Source of the DNA: Mycobacterium asiaticum
GTDB lineage: Bacteria > Actinomycetota > Actinomycetes > Mycobacteriales > Mycobacteriaceae
Direction: 5' to 3'
NCBI RefSeq assembly: GCF_001673635.1
Contig: NZ_LZMH01000046.1
Span: 1 to 64,000, forward strand
DNA length: 64,000 nt
The notes under the pieces were generated by a model that did not search any database, was not told where the DNA came from, and saw only the letters and a list, made by a program, of their open reading frames with translations. Below are positions 16,921 through 24,822 of this stretch, piece by piece. Each line of letters begins with the position of its first letter. Position 1 is the stretch's first letter. The position numbers were made by a program, and so were the translations under genes.

Positions 16921-17540
16921 TGCCGGGTGATTGGCTCGCCGAGCGCCGCACCGAGGTCGCCGCTGACCGCATCCTCGACGCCGCCGAGGCGCTGTTCACC
17001 GAACGCGACCCGGCATCCATCGGCATGAACGAAATCGCCAAGGCCGCCGGATGTTCCCGCGCGACCCTGTACCGGTACTTCGAGAGCCGCGAGGCGCTGC
17101 GGATTGCGTACGTGCACCGGGAGACGCACCGCATCGGCCGCCAGATCCTGCAGCGGATCGACGATGTGCGGGACCCGCACGAGCGGCTGATCGCCAGTAT
17201 CACCGAGACGTTGCGTGCGGTTCGCGACAGTCCGCCGCTGGCGGCGTGGTTCGGCGCGGCCCGACTTCCAATCGCGGGCGAACTGGCAAGTCACTCCGAC
17301 GTCATCACCGCGGTGGTGGCTTCATTCCTGGGTTCGTCCGGTCCCGACGATCCGGCCGCCGTCGAACGGCGGGCCCGCTGGGCGGTACGGGTGATCATCT
17401 CGCTGTTGATGTTTCCCGGTGCGGATGAGGCACAGGAGCGGGCGATGATCGAGGAGTTCGTGGCGCCGGTAGTAGCGCCGAGCTGGGGGCACCTCCCGCG
17501 TCCGGGGCTACGCGAAAGCCCCTATTCGGTGCCAGAATAG
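16920..17540 (+). CDS. TetR-family regulator coupled to cyp130 (Rv1255c-like)
   Basis: 206 residues. N-terminal helix-turn-helix at about residues 30-55 (MNEIAKAAGCSRATLYRYF), helical ligand domain behind. ATG 16920 shares its A with the TGA of cyp130 (TGATG). Same position as Rv1255c in H37Rv. It probably controls cyp130 and itself, and may sense the P450 substrate; this is inferred from coupling alone. The last residues and the TAG stop lie inside a 16-base inverted repeat, so the C-terminal tail (GLRESPYSVPE) is partly shaped by the terminator. Confidence 0.9.
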   Translation: MPGDWLAERRTEVAADRILDAAEALFTERDPASIGMNEIAKAAGCSRATLYRYFESREALRIAYVHRETHRIGRQILQRIDDVRDPHERLIASITETLRAVRDSPPLAAWFGAARLPIAGELASHSDVITAVVASFLGSSGPDDPAAVERRARWAVRVIISLLMFPGADEAQERAMIEEFVAPVVAPSWGHLPRPGLRESPYSVPE

Positions 17541-17550
17541 GGGCTTTCGC
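17512..17550. terminator. Perfect 16-base stem terminator between convergent genes
   Basis: Left arm 17512-17527 (GCGAAAGCCCCTATTC) and right arm 17535-17550 are exactly complementary, with a 7-base loop. The TAG of the TetR gene (17538-17540) lies in the right arm. It is symmetric and sits before the 3' end of the convergent N-hydroxylase gene (17589), so it can serve both strands. No T-run. Confidence 0.85.
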
Positions 17551-17588
17551 GTCTGCTCGCGCAGGTGGCCGGCCGGCCCGGCTGGAGC

Positions 17589-18860
17589 TCAGCTGGCAGC
17601 GCGGGGGCCGCGTGCGATGCCGCGCGCCGGAGCGAACGCCGCCGCGATCTCCCCCGCTCGCACCGCGACATTGGACAGCAGCGACGACGCGAGGCCGTGC
17701 GTGTGTTCGACCGAACCGTTGAGGAAGATGTCGCCGGGCGCGCCCGACTTCGCCACCAGCCGGTAGTCCCGGGTGACGGCGGGCCGCCCAGTGGAGTCGA
17801 ACTCGTAGCGACTGGACAGCTCACCCAAAAAGCCCCGAATATCCAGCGGGGCGTAGCCCGTCGCGTAGATCACCGCATCGCAGTCCAGGGTCTCCTGCTC
17901 ATGGCTGACCAGATGCGTGATGGTCAGCAGCACGCCACCGGCATATTCCTGGGCCGCAATGGCCTCAGACGCGTTATGGATGATCAGCCGCCGTTCGCCG
18001 CTGACCCGTTCGGCGTATTCGCGCGAATAGAGGTCCTCGATCAACTCCAGATCGACCGCCGAGTAGTTGGTGGAGCGGTGATAGTCGAGCAGACGCTTGC
18101 GTAGCGGCTCATCGGCCGCATAGAAGTCCTCGACGGCCGACGGGTCGAAAATCCGGTTGGCATAGGGATTGTCGTCGGCCTGGCTGTAGCCGTAGCGGGC
18201 GAAAACCGCACGCACCTCGGCATCCGGATATTGCCGATGCAGGTAGCCGACCACCTCCGCGGCGCTCTGCCCGGCACCGACCACCGCGAATCGCCGGAAG
18301 GCCGCCTGCCCGAGCCCGGCGAGTCCGTCGAGCAGCTTGTGACTGTGCCACTGTCGTGCCGTCGCGGCCACCCCGTCCGGCAACACGGGCTGCAGGCCGG
18401 TACCCAACACCAGTGCCTCCGCCCGGATCACCCAGTCGGAGGCGGTCCGAACCACGAAACCGGTTGCCTCGGCGCCGACTTCGACGACGCGCTGACCGTA
18501 ACGCACATCGGCCCCATCCTGGGCCGTAACCCGGGCCGCCGCCCACTCCAGATAATCGTGGAACTCCAGCCTGCTGGGAAACAGCGTGTGTCTGCCGATG
18601 AATTCGACCAACCGGTTCTGCTCGCTCAGATAGTTCACGAAGGTGAAATCGCTCTGCGCGTTACGCAGTGTGACAAGGTCTTTGAGGAACGGCACCTGCA
18701 TGCGGGCACCGGGCAACAACATTCCGCGGTGCCAGCCGAATCGTTGCTGCGCTTCGGCGAACACCGCGCGCGCACCGCGCTCGGCGAACGCGATGGCCAG
18801 GGCGAGATTAGACGGTCCGAAACCGATGCCGAGTAGATCCGTTCGCTCAGGAGTGGACAT
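17589..18860 (-). CDS. SidA/IucD/PvdA-type lysine or ornithine N-hydroxylase
   Basis: 423 residues; flavin-dependent N-hydroxylating monooxygenase that hydroxylates the side-chain amine of ornithine or lysine, the first step to hydroxamate metallophores. FAD site GIGFGPSNLALA (11-22), the substrate/FAD segment VPFLKDLVTLRNAQSDF, NADPH site VGAGQSAAEV, and the C-terminal ATGY motif (YATGYAPLD) are all intact. It resembles the SidA/IucD class more than mycobacterial MbtG as I remember MbtG. Its GTG/ATG region overlaps the acyltransferase gene by 14 bases, so they are translationally coupled. No NRPS gene is nearby. Not recalled between Rv1255c and Rv1254 in H37Rv. Substrate (Lys versus Orn) is undecided. 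Confidence 0.85.
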   Translation of the reverse strand: MSTPERTDLLGIGFGPSNLALAIAFAERGARAVFAEAQQRFGWHRGMLLPGARMQVPFLKDLVTLRNAQSDFTFVNYLSEQNRLVEFIGRHTLFPSRLEFHDYLEWAAARVTAQDGADVRYGQRVVEVGAEATGFVVRTASDWVIRAEALVLGTGLQPVLPDGVAATARQWHSHKLLDGLAGLGQAAFRRFAVVGAGQSAAEVVGYLHRQYPDAEVRAVFARYGYSQADDNPYANRIFDPSAVEDFYAADEPLRKRLLDYHRSTNYSAVDLELIEDLYSREYAERVSGERRLIIHNASEAIAAQEYAGGVLLTITHLVSHEQETLDCDAVIYATGYAPLDIRGFLGELSSRYEFDSTGRPAVTRDYRLVAKSGAPGDIFLNGSVEHTHGLASSLLSNVAVRAGEIAAAFAPARGIARGPRAAS

Positions 18861-19653
18861 GCGCGCGGGTCAGCCGTTCCAGGTACCGTTCGTGCATCAT
18901 CGACCGATTGATCAGCACCACGAAGTCGGCCATGTCGAAGTCTGGATCGTAAGATGGCTCGCCACAGATCATTCCGCCGACCCGCAGCGATCCCTGCACC
19001 ATCGGCGGAACCCGCACCCGCCCCGGGTCGGGTAACTCGTCGAGGCTCAAACCGTTGACCCGCACCGGGTTTCGCGGAGTCACTCGGTATTGCGGCGGTG
19101 CCGGCCGGACTCGGAACGCCGTGTCCCGGACACCGCGCACCAATGCTCCACGCGGCCCGCCGCCCTCCATCCGGACCGACAAGCACCCGACACCCCACTC
19201 GTGGCCGGTGATCTCCTGGTAGCGCAGGATCCCAGCCCACAGCAAACCCATCACCGCGCCGTTGCGATGGTCGGCGTGCACGCTGGCCCGGCCGAGTTCG
19301 ACCAGGCTGGAACGCAATTCGTTCACACCGCCGATGTCGAAGATCGTGTCGGCGAAGATCCCACCGGCCGCCTTGGCGCCGTCGGGCGGCAGCAACCGGT
19401 AGCAACCGACCACCTGCCCGGTCGCGGCGTCCTTCGCCAGCAGGTGGTCGCTGTATGGATCGAATTGGTCGACGTCGATCATCTGCCCGGTCAAAGGCCC
19501 GCGGATGGCCTGTGGCAGCGTCGCCCCCATCTCTTCGGCAAAAGTCTGATAGCGCAACCGTTGGGCGGCCTCGATGTCGGCCGGATCCGTCGAGATCACC
19601 ACGCTGTAGCGGCCGGTATCGGTCGCCGGAATCAGGATCGCGTCACCCAACAT
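18847..19653 (-). CDS. OlsB-like GNAT N-acyltransferase
   Basis: 268 residues of the GNAT/Acetyltransf_5 group that includes OlsB (acyl-ACP:ornithine N-acyltransferase) and haemolysin-like acyltransferases. Diagnostic segments: AAQRLRYQTFAEEMGA, DQFDPYSDHLLAKD, GCYRLLPPDGAKAAGG, VELGRASVHADHRNGAVMGL (cofactor-binding strand-loop-helix). It would place an acyl group on an amine or on an N-hydroxylated amine. It lies between an MFS exporter gene (38-base gap) and an N-hydroxylase gene (14-base overlap), which suggests a shared lipidic hydroxamate or ornithine-lipid product. That product is inference; no substrate is shown. Confidence 0.75.
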   Translation of the reverse strand: MLGDAILIPATDTGRYSVVISTDPADIEAAQRLRYQTFAEEMGATLPQAIRGPLTGQMIDVDQFDPYSDHLLAKDAATGQVVGCYRLLPPDGAKAAGGIFADTIFDIGGVNELRSSLVELGRASVHADHRNGAVMGLLWAGILRYQEITGHEWGVGCLSVRMEGGGPRGALVRGVRDTAFRVRPAPPQYRVTPRNPVRVNGLSLDELPDPGRVRVPPMVQGSLRVGGMICGEPSYDPDFDMADFVVLINRSMMHERYLERLTRAHVHS

Positions 19654-19691
19654 GGTATTGCGAAGACTACCCCGCAGCTACGCTCAGCAAA

Positions 19692-21260
19692 TCAGGAATC
19701 CGCCGCCGGACCGGACCCGTGCTCCCGCCGCGCGCCGATGCCGATCAGAACCGCGGCGACCACGGCCGCCACAGTTGCGGCGATCGCCGCGGCTGCCAGG
19801 GCGGCTTGCATGCCGTCGGCGCTGGCCTGGCGGGCAACGCGCGCGATCGCCGGCAACGCCGGCCGCAGGCTATCCGGCAGGTAGTCGAGTACCCGAAGGC
19901 CCGCACCCGCCGACAACCGGTCGACGAGTTGCGCAACGCCGGCCTGGCTGCCGCCGCGTATTGCGCCCAGGCCGTCAGTCGCCGAGTCGGCCGCGTGCCG
20001 GCTGAACAGCGCACCCAACCCGGCGACCCCGGCCAGGATGCCAACCTGGCGAACGGTGCTCACCGCGCCGGTTGCCATCCCGGCATCGGCGTCCGGCACG
20101 AATTGCAGTGCGATGTCTGACGTCAACGCGAACAACCCGCCCAGCCCGAGGCCGGCCACGATGGAGCCGGCGATGAAGTGGGTCCACTCGGTGTCCGCGG
20201 TGACACCGGTCATCAGCCACAGACCGGCCGCGATCAGGATGACCCCGGCGGGTATCGACATCCAGGCCGGGAAGAAGCGGGCGGCGGCCATGGCCAGCGG
20301 GGCACCCAGCACGCAGGCGACGGTCAGCGGTAGCGCCCGCAGGCCGGTCTGAAAAGGGCTGTAGCCCAATGTGTTCATCAGGTACAGGGCCAGGTAGTTG
20401 GTCGAGGCGATCAGCGTTCCGGCCGCGGCGAAAGCGGCCAGTGACACCCCAGCGAAGCCCGGTCGGCGCACCACCCGAAGATCCAGCATCGGCGCGCCCA
20501 CCCGCGATTCCCACCAGCCGAAGAACAACAACCCGACCAGACAGCCCGCACCGAGGATCACGATCAGGGGGTCGGTCCAGCCGCGGTGGTTGCCCTCGAT
20601 CAACACATAAACCCCGGCGAAGAGGGCCGCCGAGAACACAGTCGTGCCGATCAGGTCGAGCGGGCGGCTCTGTGCCGCTTGGGTTTCCGGGACGAAACGC
20701 ACCGCGAGCGCCAAGGCCAATATACCGATCGGCAGATTGATCAGGAAGATGGATTCCCACCCGAACGCACCCACCAGCGCGCCGCCCAGCAGCGGCCCGA
20801 CAGCAGCGGCGGCGCCCATCACGCCGCCGTAGATTGCGATCGCGATGCCCCTGCTCCGCTGTTCGGGGAAGGCTGCACCCACCATCGGCAGTGACACCCC
20901 GAGCAGCACCGCCCCGCCCGCGCCCTGCACCGCCCGCGCCAGGTTCAGCGAATCGATGCTGCCGGCCAAGGCGCAGCCCGCCGACGCGACCGTGAACACC
21001 ACCATGCCGATCAGGTAGAGCCGGCGGCGGCCAAGCCGGTCGCCGAGGGTGGCAGCGGTCAGTAGCAGCCCCGCCATCGGCAGCGCGTACGCATCCACTA
21101 CCCACTGCAGCCCGCTCAGTTCGGCATCCAGCGAGGCCTGGATGTTGGCGAGGGCCGCCGAGACGATGGTCATGTCGAGCAACAGCATGAACACGGCCAG
21201 GCAGACGGCGGTCAGGGTCAGCCGCGGATGAACCGAGGTGCCCGGCTCCCCGGCAGACAC
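19692..21260 (-). CDS. MFS exporter, DHA2 (EmrB/QacA) type, 14 helices
   Basis: 522 residues, about 14 membrane helices. N-terminal LLDMTIVSAALANIQASL and GLLLTAATLGDRLGRRRLYL match motif D1 and motif A of the DHA2 drug-exporter family; ARAVQGAGGAVLLG is motif C-like. It starts four bases after the acyltransferase-3 stop and is followed after 38 bases by the GNAT gene, so it is likely co-transcribed with the acyltransferase and N-hydroxylase and may export their product. A general drug exporter is the alternative. Not recalled at this position in H37Rv. Confidence 0.85.
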   Translation of the reverse strand: MSAGEPGTSVHPRLTLTAVCLAVFMLLLDMTIVSAALANIQASLDAELSGLQWVVDAYALPMAGLLLTAATLGDRLGRRRLYLIGMVVFTVASAGCALAGSIDSLNLARAVQGAGGAVLLGVSLPMVGAAFPEQRSRGIAIAIYGGVMGAAAAVGPLLGGALVGAFGWESIFLINLPIGILALALAVRFVPETQAAQSRPLDLIGTTVFSAALFAGVYVLIEGNHRGWTDPLIVILGAGCLVGLLFFGWWESRVGAPMLDLRVVRRPGFAGVSLAAFAAAGTLIASTNYLALYLMNTLGYSPFQTGLRALPLTVACVLGAPLAMAAARFFPAWMSIPAGVILIAAGLWLMTGVTADTEWTHFIAGSIVAGLGLGGLFALTSDIALQFVPDADAGMATGAVSTVRQVGILAGVAGLGALFSRHAADSATDGLGAIRGGSQAGVAQLVDRLSAGAGLRVLDYLPDSLRPALPAIARVARQASADGMQAALAAAAIAATVAAVVAAVLIGIGARREHGSGPAADS

Positions 21261-21263
21261 CGG

Positions 21264-22406
21264 CTAACCGTCCCTGACGCGGGTCAAGCGATGCAGCAGC
21301 CAGGCCAGCGGGATGGTGACCACCAGCGTCGCGACGAACAGGTAAAGCATCGGTCCGGTGTAGACGTGCGCCCGCACGATGTAGACCATCGCGAATTCCA
21401 TCGTCACCAAGTGGATCAGGAAGATCTCATAGGAGATTTCACCAAGCCATACCATCGGCCGGCTGGCCAGCAGTCGCGAGTACCAGCCGCGATCCCCCAA
21501 CCCGAGCGGCGCTACCGCCAGCGTGGCGATCACCGCGTAGAAGCAGGTCTTCCACAGCGCCTCGGGCAGCGACGCCGGCGAGGTGGTGGGCGCACCGGCG
21601 ATCGGGGTGGAAACGATGAAGTAGCAGACGACGGCGAGCGGGATGGCGACCGCCGCGTAGCAACGCACCTCCATCGCTTGCAGCACGGCCAGCAGCATGC
21701 CGCCCAGGAACCAGGCCAGATACGTCGGCAGCCACAGCCGTGCGCCGTCGGGAAAGAAGTGGTCGGTGTGCACCAGGACCAGCCAGCCCGGGCTGATCAA
21801 CGTCAACGCCGAAATCGCGGCCAGCAGCAACTTCGGTTGCCACCGACGCCGGCAGATCAGCACCAGCAGCACGTATGCCAGCAGCGGCAGCACCACGTAG
21901 AAGGCCGCTTCGACCGCCAGGCTCCACATCTGGGTCAGGCCCTGGTGCAGATACTTGCCCAGGTAGCCGTCGGTGTAGATCTGGGTCAGGGTGAGGTTGC
22001 GGATCAGGCCCAGCAAGCTGTGCCCGGGATTTGGTCCCGCCTCGCGGTAGTGATAGAGCACGTAGGCGAACAGCACGGTGAGGACGTAGGCGGGCATGAT
22101 GCGCCGAACCCGGTGCCAGGCATAGCGTTTCACCGACGGCCACGGGCTGCCTGTGGCGGCCGATTTAACCCAGGGGCGAAACAGCAGGAAACCGGACAGC
22201 ACGAAGAAGATCGGCACGCCGATCTCCATGCGGGCACCGACCAGGCCCCAGTAGCCGTGGGTGTACTTGCCGGTGGTGTAGGCGGCGTGGGTACCGACGA
22301 CCAGCAGGGCGGCGACGGCACGGACGCCGGTCAGCGATGCGACCCGATCGACGTGCGAGGTCTGCTCGAGACCGCCTTGCGCGTCTCGTTCTTCGGAAAG
22401 GGTCAT
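21264..22406 (-). CDS. Acyltransferase 3 family membrane protein (Rv1254-like)
   Basis: 380 residues, about 10 membrane helices. N-terminal segment RVASLTGVRAVAALLVVGTHA carries the His of the acyltransferase-3 family (OafA/NodX type), which transfers acetyl, succinyl or longer acyl groups onto sugars or glycolipids of the envelope. GVPIFFVLSGFLLFRPW and LIHLVTMEF are further family hallmarks. Same position and length as Rv1254. Its ATG shares a base with the deaD TGA (TGATG), so it is translationally coupled to the RNA helicase. Acceptor unknown. Confidence 0.88.
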   Translation of the reverse strand: MTLSEERDAQGGLEQTSHVDRVASLTGVRAVAALLVVGTHAAYTTGKYTHGYWGLVGARMEIGVPIFFVLSGFLLFRPWVKSAATGSPWPSVKRYAWHRVRRIMPAYVLTVLFAYVLYHYREAGPNPGHSLLGLIRNLTLTQIYTDGYLGKYLHQGLTQMWSLAVEAAFYVVLPLLAYVLLVLICRRRWQPKLLLAAISALTLISPGWLVLVHTDHFFPDGARLWLPTYLAWFLGGMLLAVLQAMEVRCYAAVAIPLAVVCYFIVSTPIAGAPTTSPASLPEALWKTCFYAVIATLAVAPLGLGDRGWYSRLLASRPMVWLGEISYEIFLIHLVTMEFAMVYIVRAHVYTGPMLYLFVATLVVTIPLAWLLHRLTRVRDG

Positions 22407-24121
22407 CAGCTGTGTTTCCGGCGTGGTCTGCCGCCGGCCTCGCGGGGCGTTCGGCGATTCGGCTTGTCGGAGCTGCGATCGGGCCGCAGATTGATCAGCA
22501 CACCCGAGATACGGGTTTGCTCAAGCTTTTTCAATGTCGCTGTGGGTAGCTTGACCGGAAGCTCGACCAGGGAGAAGTCGGGGCCGATGGCGATGTGCCC
22601 GAAATCGCTTCGGTGCAGACCGCCTTCGTTGGCAATGGCTCCGACGATCGCACCGGGTCCGATCTTGTGCCGTTTACCGACATCGATCCGGTACGTCGTG
22701 AAAGGCCTTGTCTGTCTCGGTTTTTCGGGCCGGTCCCGGCGCTGGTCGCGGTCGCGGGAGTCCCGTCGTTCCGGGGGCGGGTCGGGCGCCAGCAGGAACG
22801 CCTCGCCGTCGCGGGACTGCAACGCCAGCGCCGCGGCGATGTCGGCCATCGGCACGTCGTGCTCACGTTCGTAGTCCTCGACGAGCCGGCGGAACAACTC
22901 GATTCCCGAACCGCCCAGCGCCTCGGTGATGGAATCGGCGAACTTCGCCACCCGCTGGGCGTTGACGTCCTCGACGGTCGGCAGCGGGGTCTCGGTGAGT
23001 GCCTGGCGGGTGGCCTTCTCGATTGCCTTGAGCAGGTGGCGTTCCCGCGGCGAGACGAACAACAGCGCGTTACCCGAGCGCCCGGCCCGGCCGGTGCGCC
23101 CTATCCGGTGCACGTAGGACTCGGTGTCGTGTGGGATGTCGTAGTTCAGCACGTGCGAGATCCGCTCGACGTCCAGGCCGCGGGCCGCGACATCGGTGGC
23201 GACCAGGATGTCCAGCCTTCCGTCACGCAAGGCTGCAATGGTGCGCTCGCGCTGGCCCTGCGGGATGTCACCGTTGATCGCGGCCGCCGAAAGACCCCGG
23301 GCGCGAAGGCGTTCGGCCACCTCCTCAGTGGCCTGCTTGGTTCGCACGAAAACGATCATCGCCTCGAAAGGCTCGACCTCGAGCACGCGGGTCAGTGCGT
23401 CCATCTTGCGCGGCCCGGCGACCTGGATATAACGCTGCGTAATGTTCTCGGCCGTCGCGGTTTTGGCCTTCGAGGTCACTTCCAGCGGGTCGTGCAGATA
23501 CTTCGTGGTGATTTTGCGGATGGCCGGCGGCATGGTCGCCGAGAACAGCGCCACCTGCTTGTATTCCGGGGTTTCGGCCAGGATCCGGTCAACCTCTTCG
23601 GCGAAACCCATGGTGAGCATCTCGTCGGCCTCGTCGAGCACCAGGTAGTCCACCCTCGACAGGTCCAGCGTCCCGCGTTCCAGATGGTCGATTACCCGGC
23701 CGGGGGTCCCCACCACCACCTGTGCGCCCCGGCGCAGGCCCGCCAACTGCACCCCGTAGGACGCCCCGCCGTAGATGGGGAGCACATTGAGCCCTCGCAG
23801 GTGCGCCCCGTAGCGGCTGAACGCCTCTGCCACCTGCAGGGCCAACTCACGGGTGGGCGCCAGGACGAGCGCTTGGGTGAGCTTGCTGGTGACGTCGATT
23901 CTGGACAGGATGGGCGTCGCGAAGGCCGCCGTCTTGCCGGTACCGGTCTGCGCCAGGCCGACGACGTCCGACCCAGCCAGCAGGGCCGGGATGGTCGCGG
24001 CCTGGATGGCGGTCGGCGATTCGTAGCCGACGTCAGCGAGCGCCCGCACCACATCCGGATGAATATGCAGGTCGGCGAAGGTCTCGGGGTGCGTCTCGGA
24101 CGCGTCATCAAGGTCAGCCAT
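22406..24121 (-). CDS. deaD: DEAD-box RNA helicase DeaD/CsdA
   Basis: 571 residues; ATP-dependent RNA helicase for ribosome assembly and RNA turnover at low temperature. Q-motif region ESPTAIQAATIPALL, motif I AQTGTGKT, Ia PTRELA, Ib TPGR, II DEAD, III SAT, V ARGLDV and VI HRIGRTGRAG are all present in the first 370 residues. A charged linker (PPERRDSRDRDQRRDRPEK) precedes a DbpA-type RNA-binding domain, and the tail is basic. ATG 24121 is chosen as the homologous MADLDD start; TAGACT (24137-24132) lies 10 bases upstream, giving a very short leader. Corresponds to Rv1253. First gene of a close-packed minus-strand chain. Confidence 0.95.
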   Translation of the reverse strand: MADLDDASETHPETFADLHIHPDVVRALADVGYESPTAIQAATIPALLAGSDVVGLAQTGTGKTAAFATPILSRIDVTSKLTQALVLAPTRELALQVAEAFSRYGAHLRGLNVLPIYGGASYGVQLAGLRRGAQVVVGTPGRVIDHLERGTLDLSRVDYLVLDEADEMLTMGFAEEVDRILAETPEYKQVALFSATMPPAIRKITTKYLHDPLEVTSKAKTATAENITQRYIQVAGPRKMDALTRVLEVEPFEAMIVFVRTKQATEEVAERLRARGLSAAAINGDIPQGQRERTIAALRDGRLDILVATDVAARGLDVERISHVLNYDIPHDTESYVHRIGRTGRAGRSGNALLFVSPRERHLLKAIEKATRQALTETPLPTVEDVNAQRVAKFADSITEALGGSGIELFRRLVEDYEREHDVPMADIAAALALQSRDGEAFLLAPDPPPERRDSRDRDQRRDRPEKPRQTRPFTTYRIDVGKRHKIGPGAIVGAIANEGGLHRSDFGHIAIGPDFSLVELPVKLPTATLKKLEQTRISGVLINLRPDRSSDKPNRRTPREAGGRPRRKHS

Positions 24122-24193
24122 CGGACTTTGAAGTCTAGAGCGTGCCGAAGAGGTGGCCGTGCCTGCGGCACGCGCGGGACGGGCCACGGTACC

Positions 24194-24781
24194 GTGCCCG
24201 GTGTGTGGTTGCCCCCTAGCCATGCCGCGCCACTGGCCGCCTTATCAGCAGTGGCATTGGCCGTGGCGTTAGCCGGATGTGGTTCCGGAGATTCGACAGT
24301 TGCCAAGACGCCGCAGGCCACCAAGCCGCCGACAACCGCGCCAAGCACGTCGAACGCGCCGTCCTCGGTAGCTGCCCCGCCCCCGAGCGGCGCCCCGCCG
24401 CCTGATCCGTGCGCGGTCAACCTGGCCTCGCCGACGATCGCCAAGGTGGTTTCCGAACTACCGCGGGACCCGCGCAGCCAGCAGCCCTGGGATCCGGAGC
24501 CGCTGGCCGGCAACTACAACGAGTGCGCACAGCTGTCGGCGGTGATCATCCGCGCCAACACCAACGGTGGCAATCCGACCACCCGGGCGGTGTTGTTTCA
24601 CCTCGGGAAGTTCATCCCGCAGGGTGTGCCCGACACTTATGGGTTCACCGGGATTGACCCCTCCCAGAGCACCGGAGACACCGTCGCGCTGACGTCCGCA
24701 AATGCCGTTGGCCTGAGCAGCATGGTGAGGCTCCGATGGAACGGCAGCGGGGTCGAGCTGATCGGCAACAGTCGCGGCTGA
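24194..24781 (+). CDS. lprE: Lipoprotein LprE
   Basis: 195 residues. Signal peptide with the lipobox LAGC (cysteine near residue 29), then a Pro/Ala/Ser/Thr-rich tether, then a compact domain that is nearly identical to M. tuberculosis LprE (Rv1252c) in NYNECAQLSA and VPDTYGFTGID. Anchored outside the cytoplasmic membrane; in M. tuberculosis LprE has been linked to TLR2-dependent survival in macrophages. GTG 24194 matches the annotated homologue start; GTG 24203, nine bases later, has TACCGT seven bases before it and would be a leaderless start with an equally good signal peptide. Divergent from deaD. Confidence 0.9.
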   Translation: MPGVWLPPSHAAPLAALSAVALAVALAGCGSGDSTVAKTPQATKPPTTAPSTSNAPSSVAAPPPSGAPPPDPCAVNLASPTIAKVVSELPRDPRSQQPWDPEPLAGNYNECAQLSAVIIRANTNGGNPTTRAVLFHLGKFIPQGVPDTYGFTGIDPSQSTGDTVALTSANAVGLSSMVRLRWNGSGVELIGNSRG

Positions 24782-24809
24782 GTACCGGCTGCTTGTCACA
24801 CCCCTGCCC

Positions 24810-24815
24810 TACAGT
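24810..24815 (+). promoter_or_regulatory. -10 box of the nuclease-helicase gene (leaderless)
   Basis: TACAGT followed by seven bases and GTG 24823; no Shine-Dalgarno. The gene is 41 bases after lprE, so this gives it a promoter of its own. Confidence 0.45.
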
Positions 24816-24822
24816 TGCTGCT

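Noticed and set aside
22595..24193. In-frame extension of more than 500 codons upstream of lprE
   Set aside because: Antisense to deaD and lacking the signal peptide, which begins only at 24194/24203.
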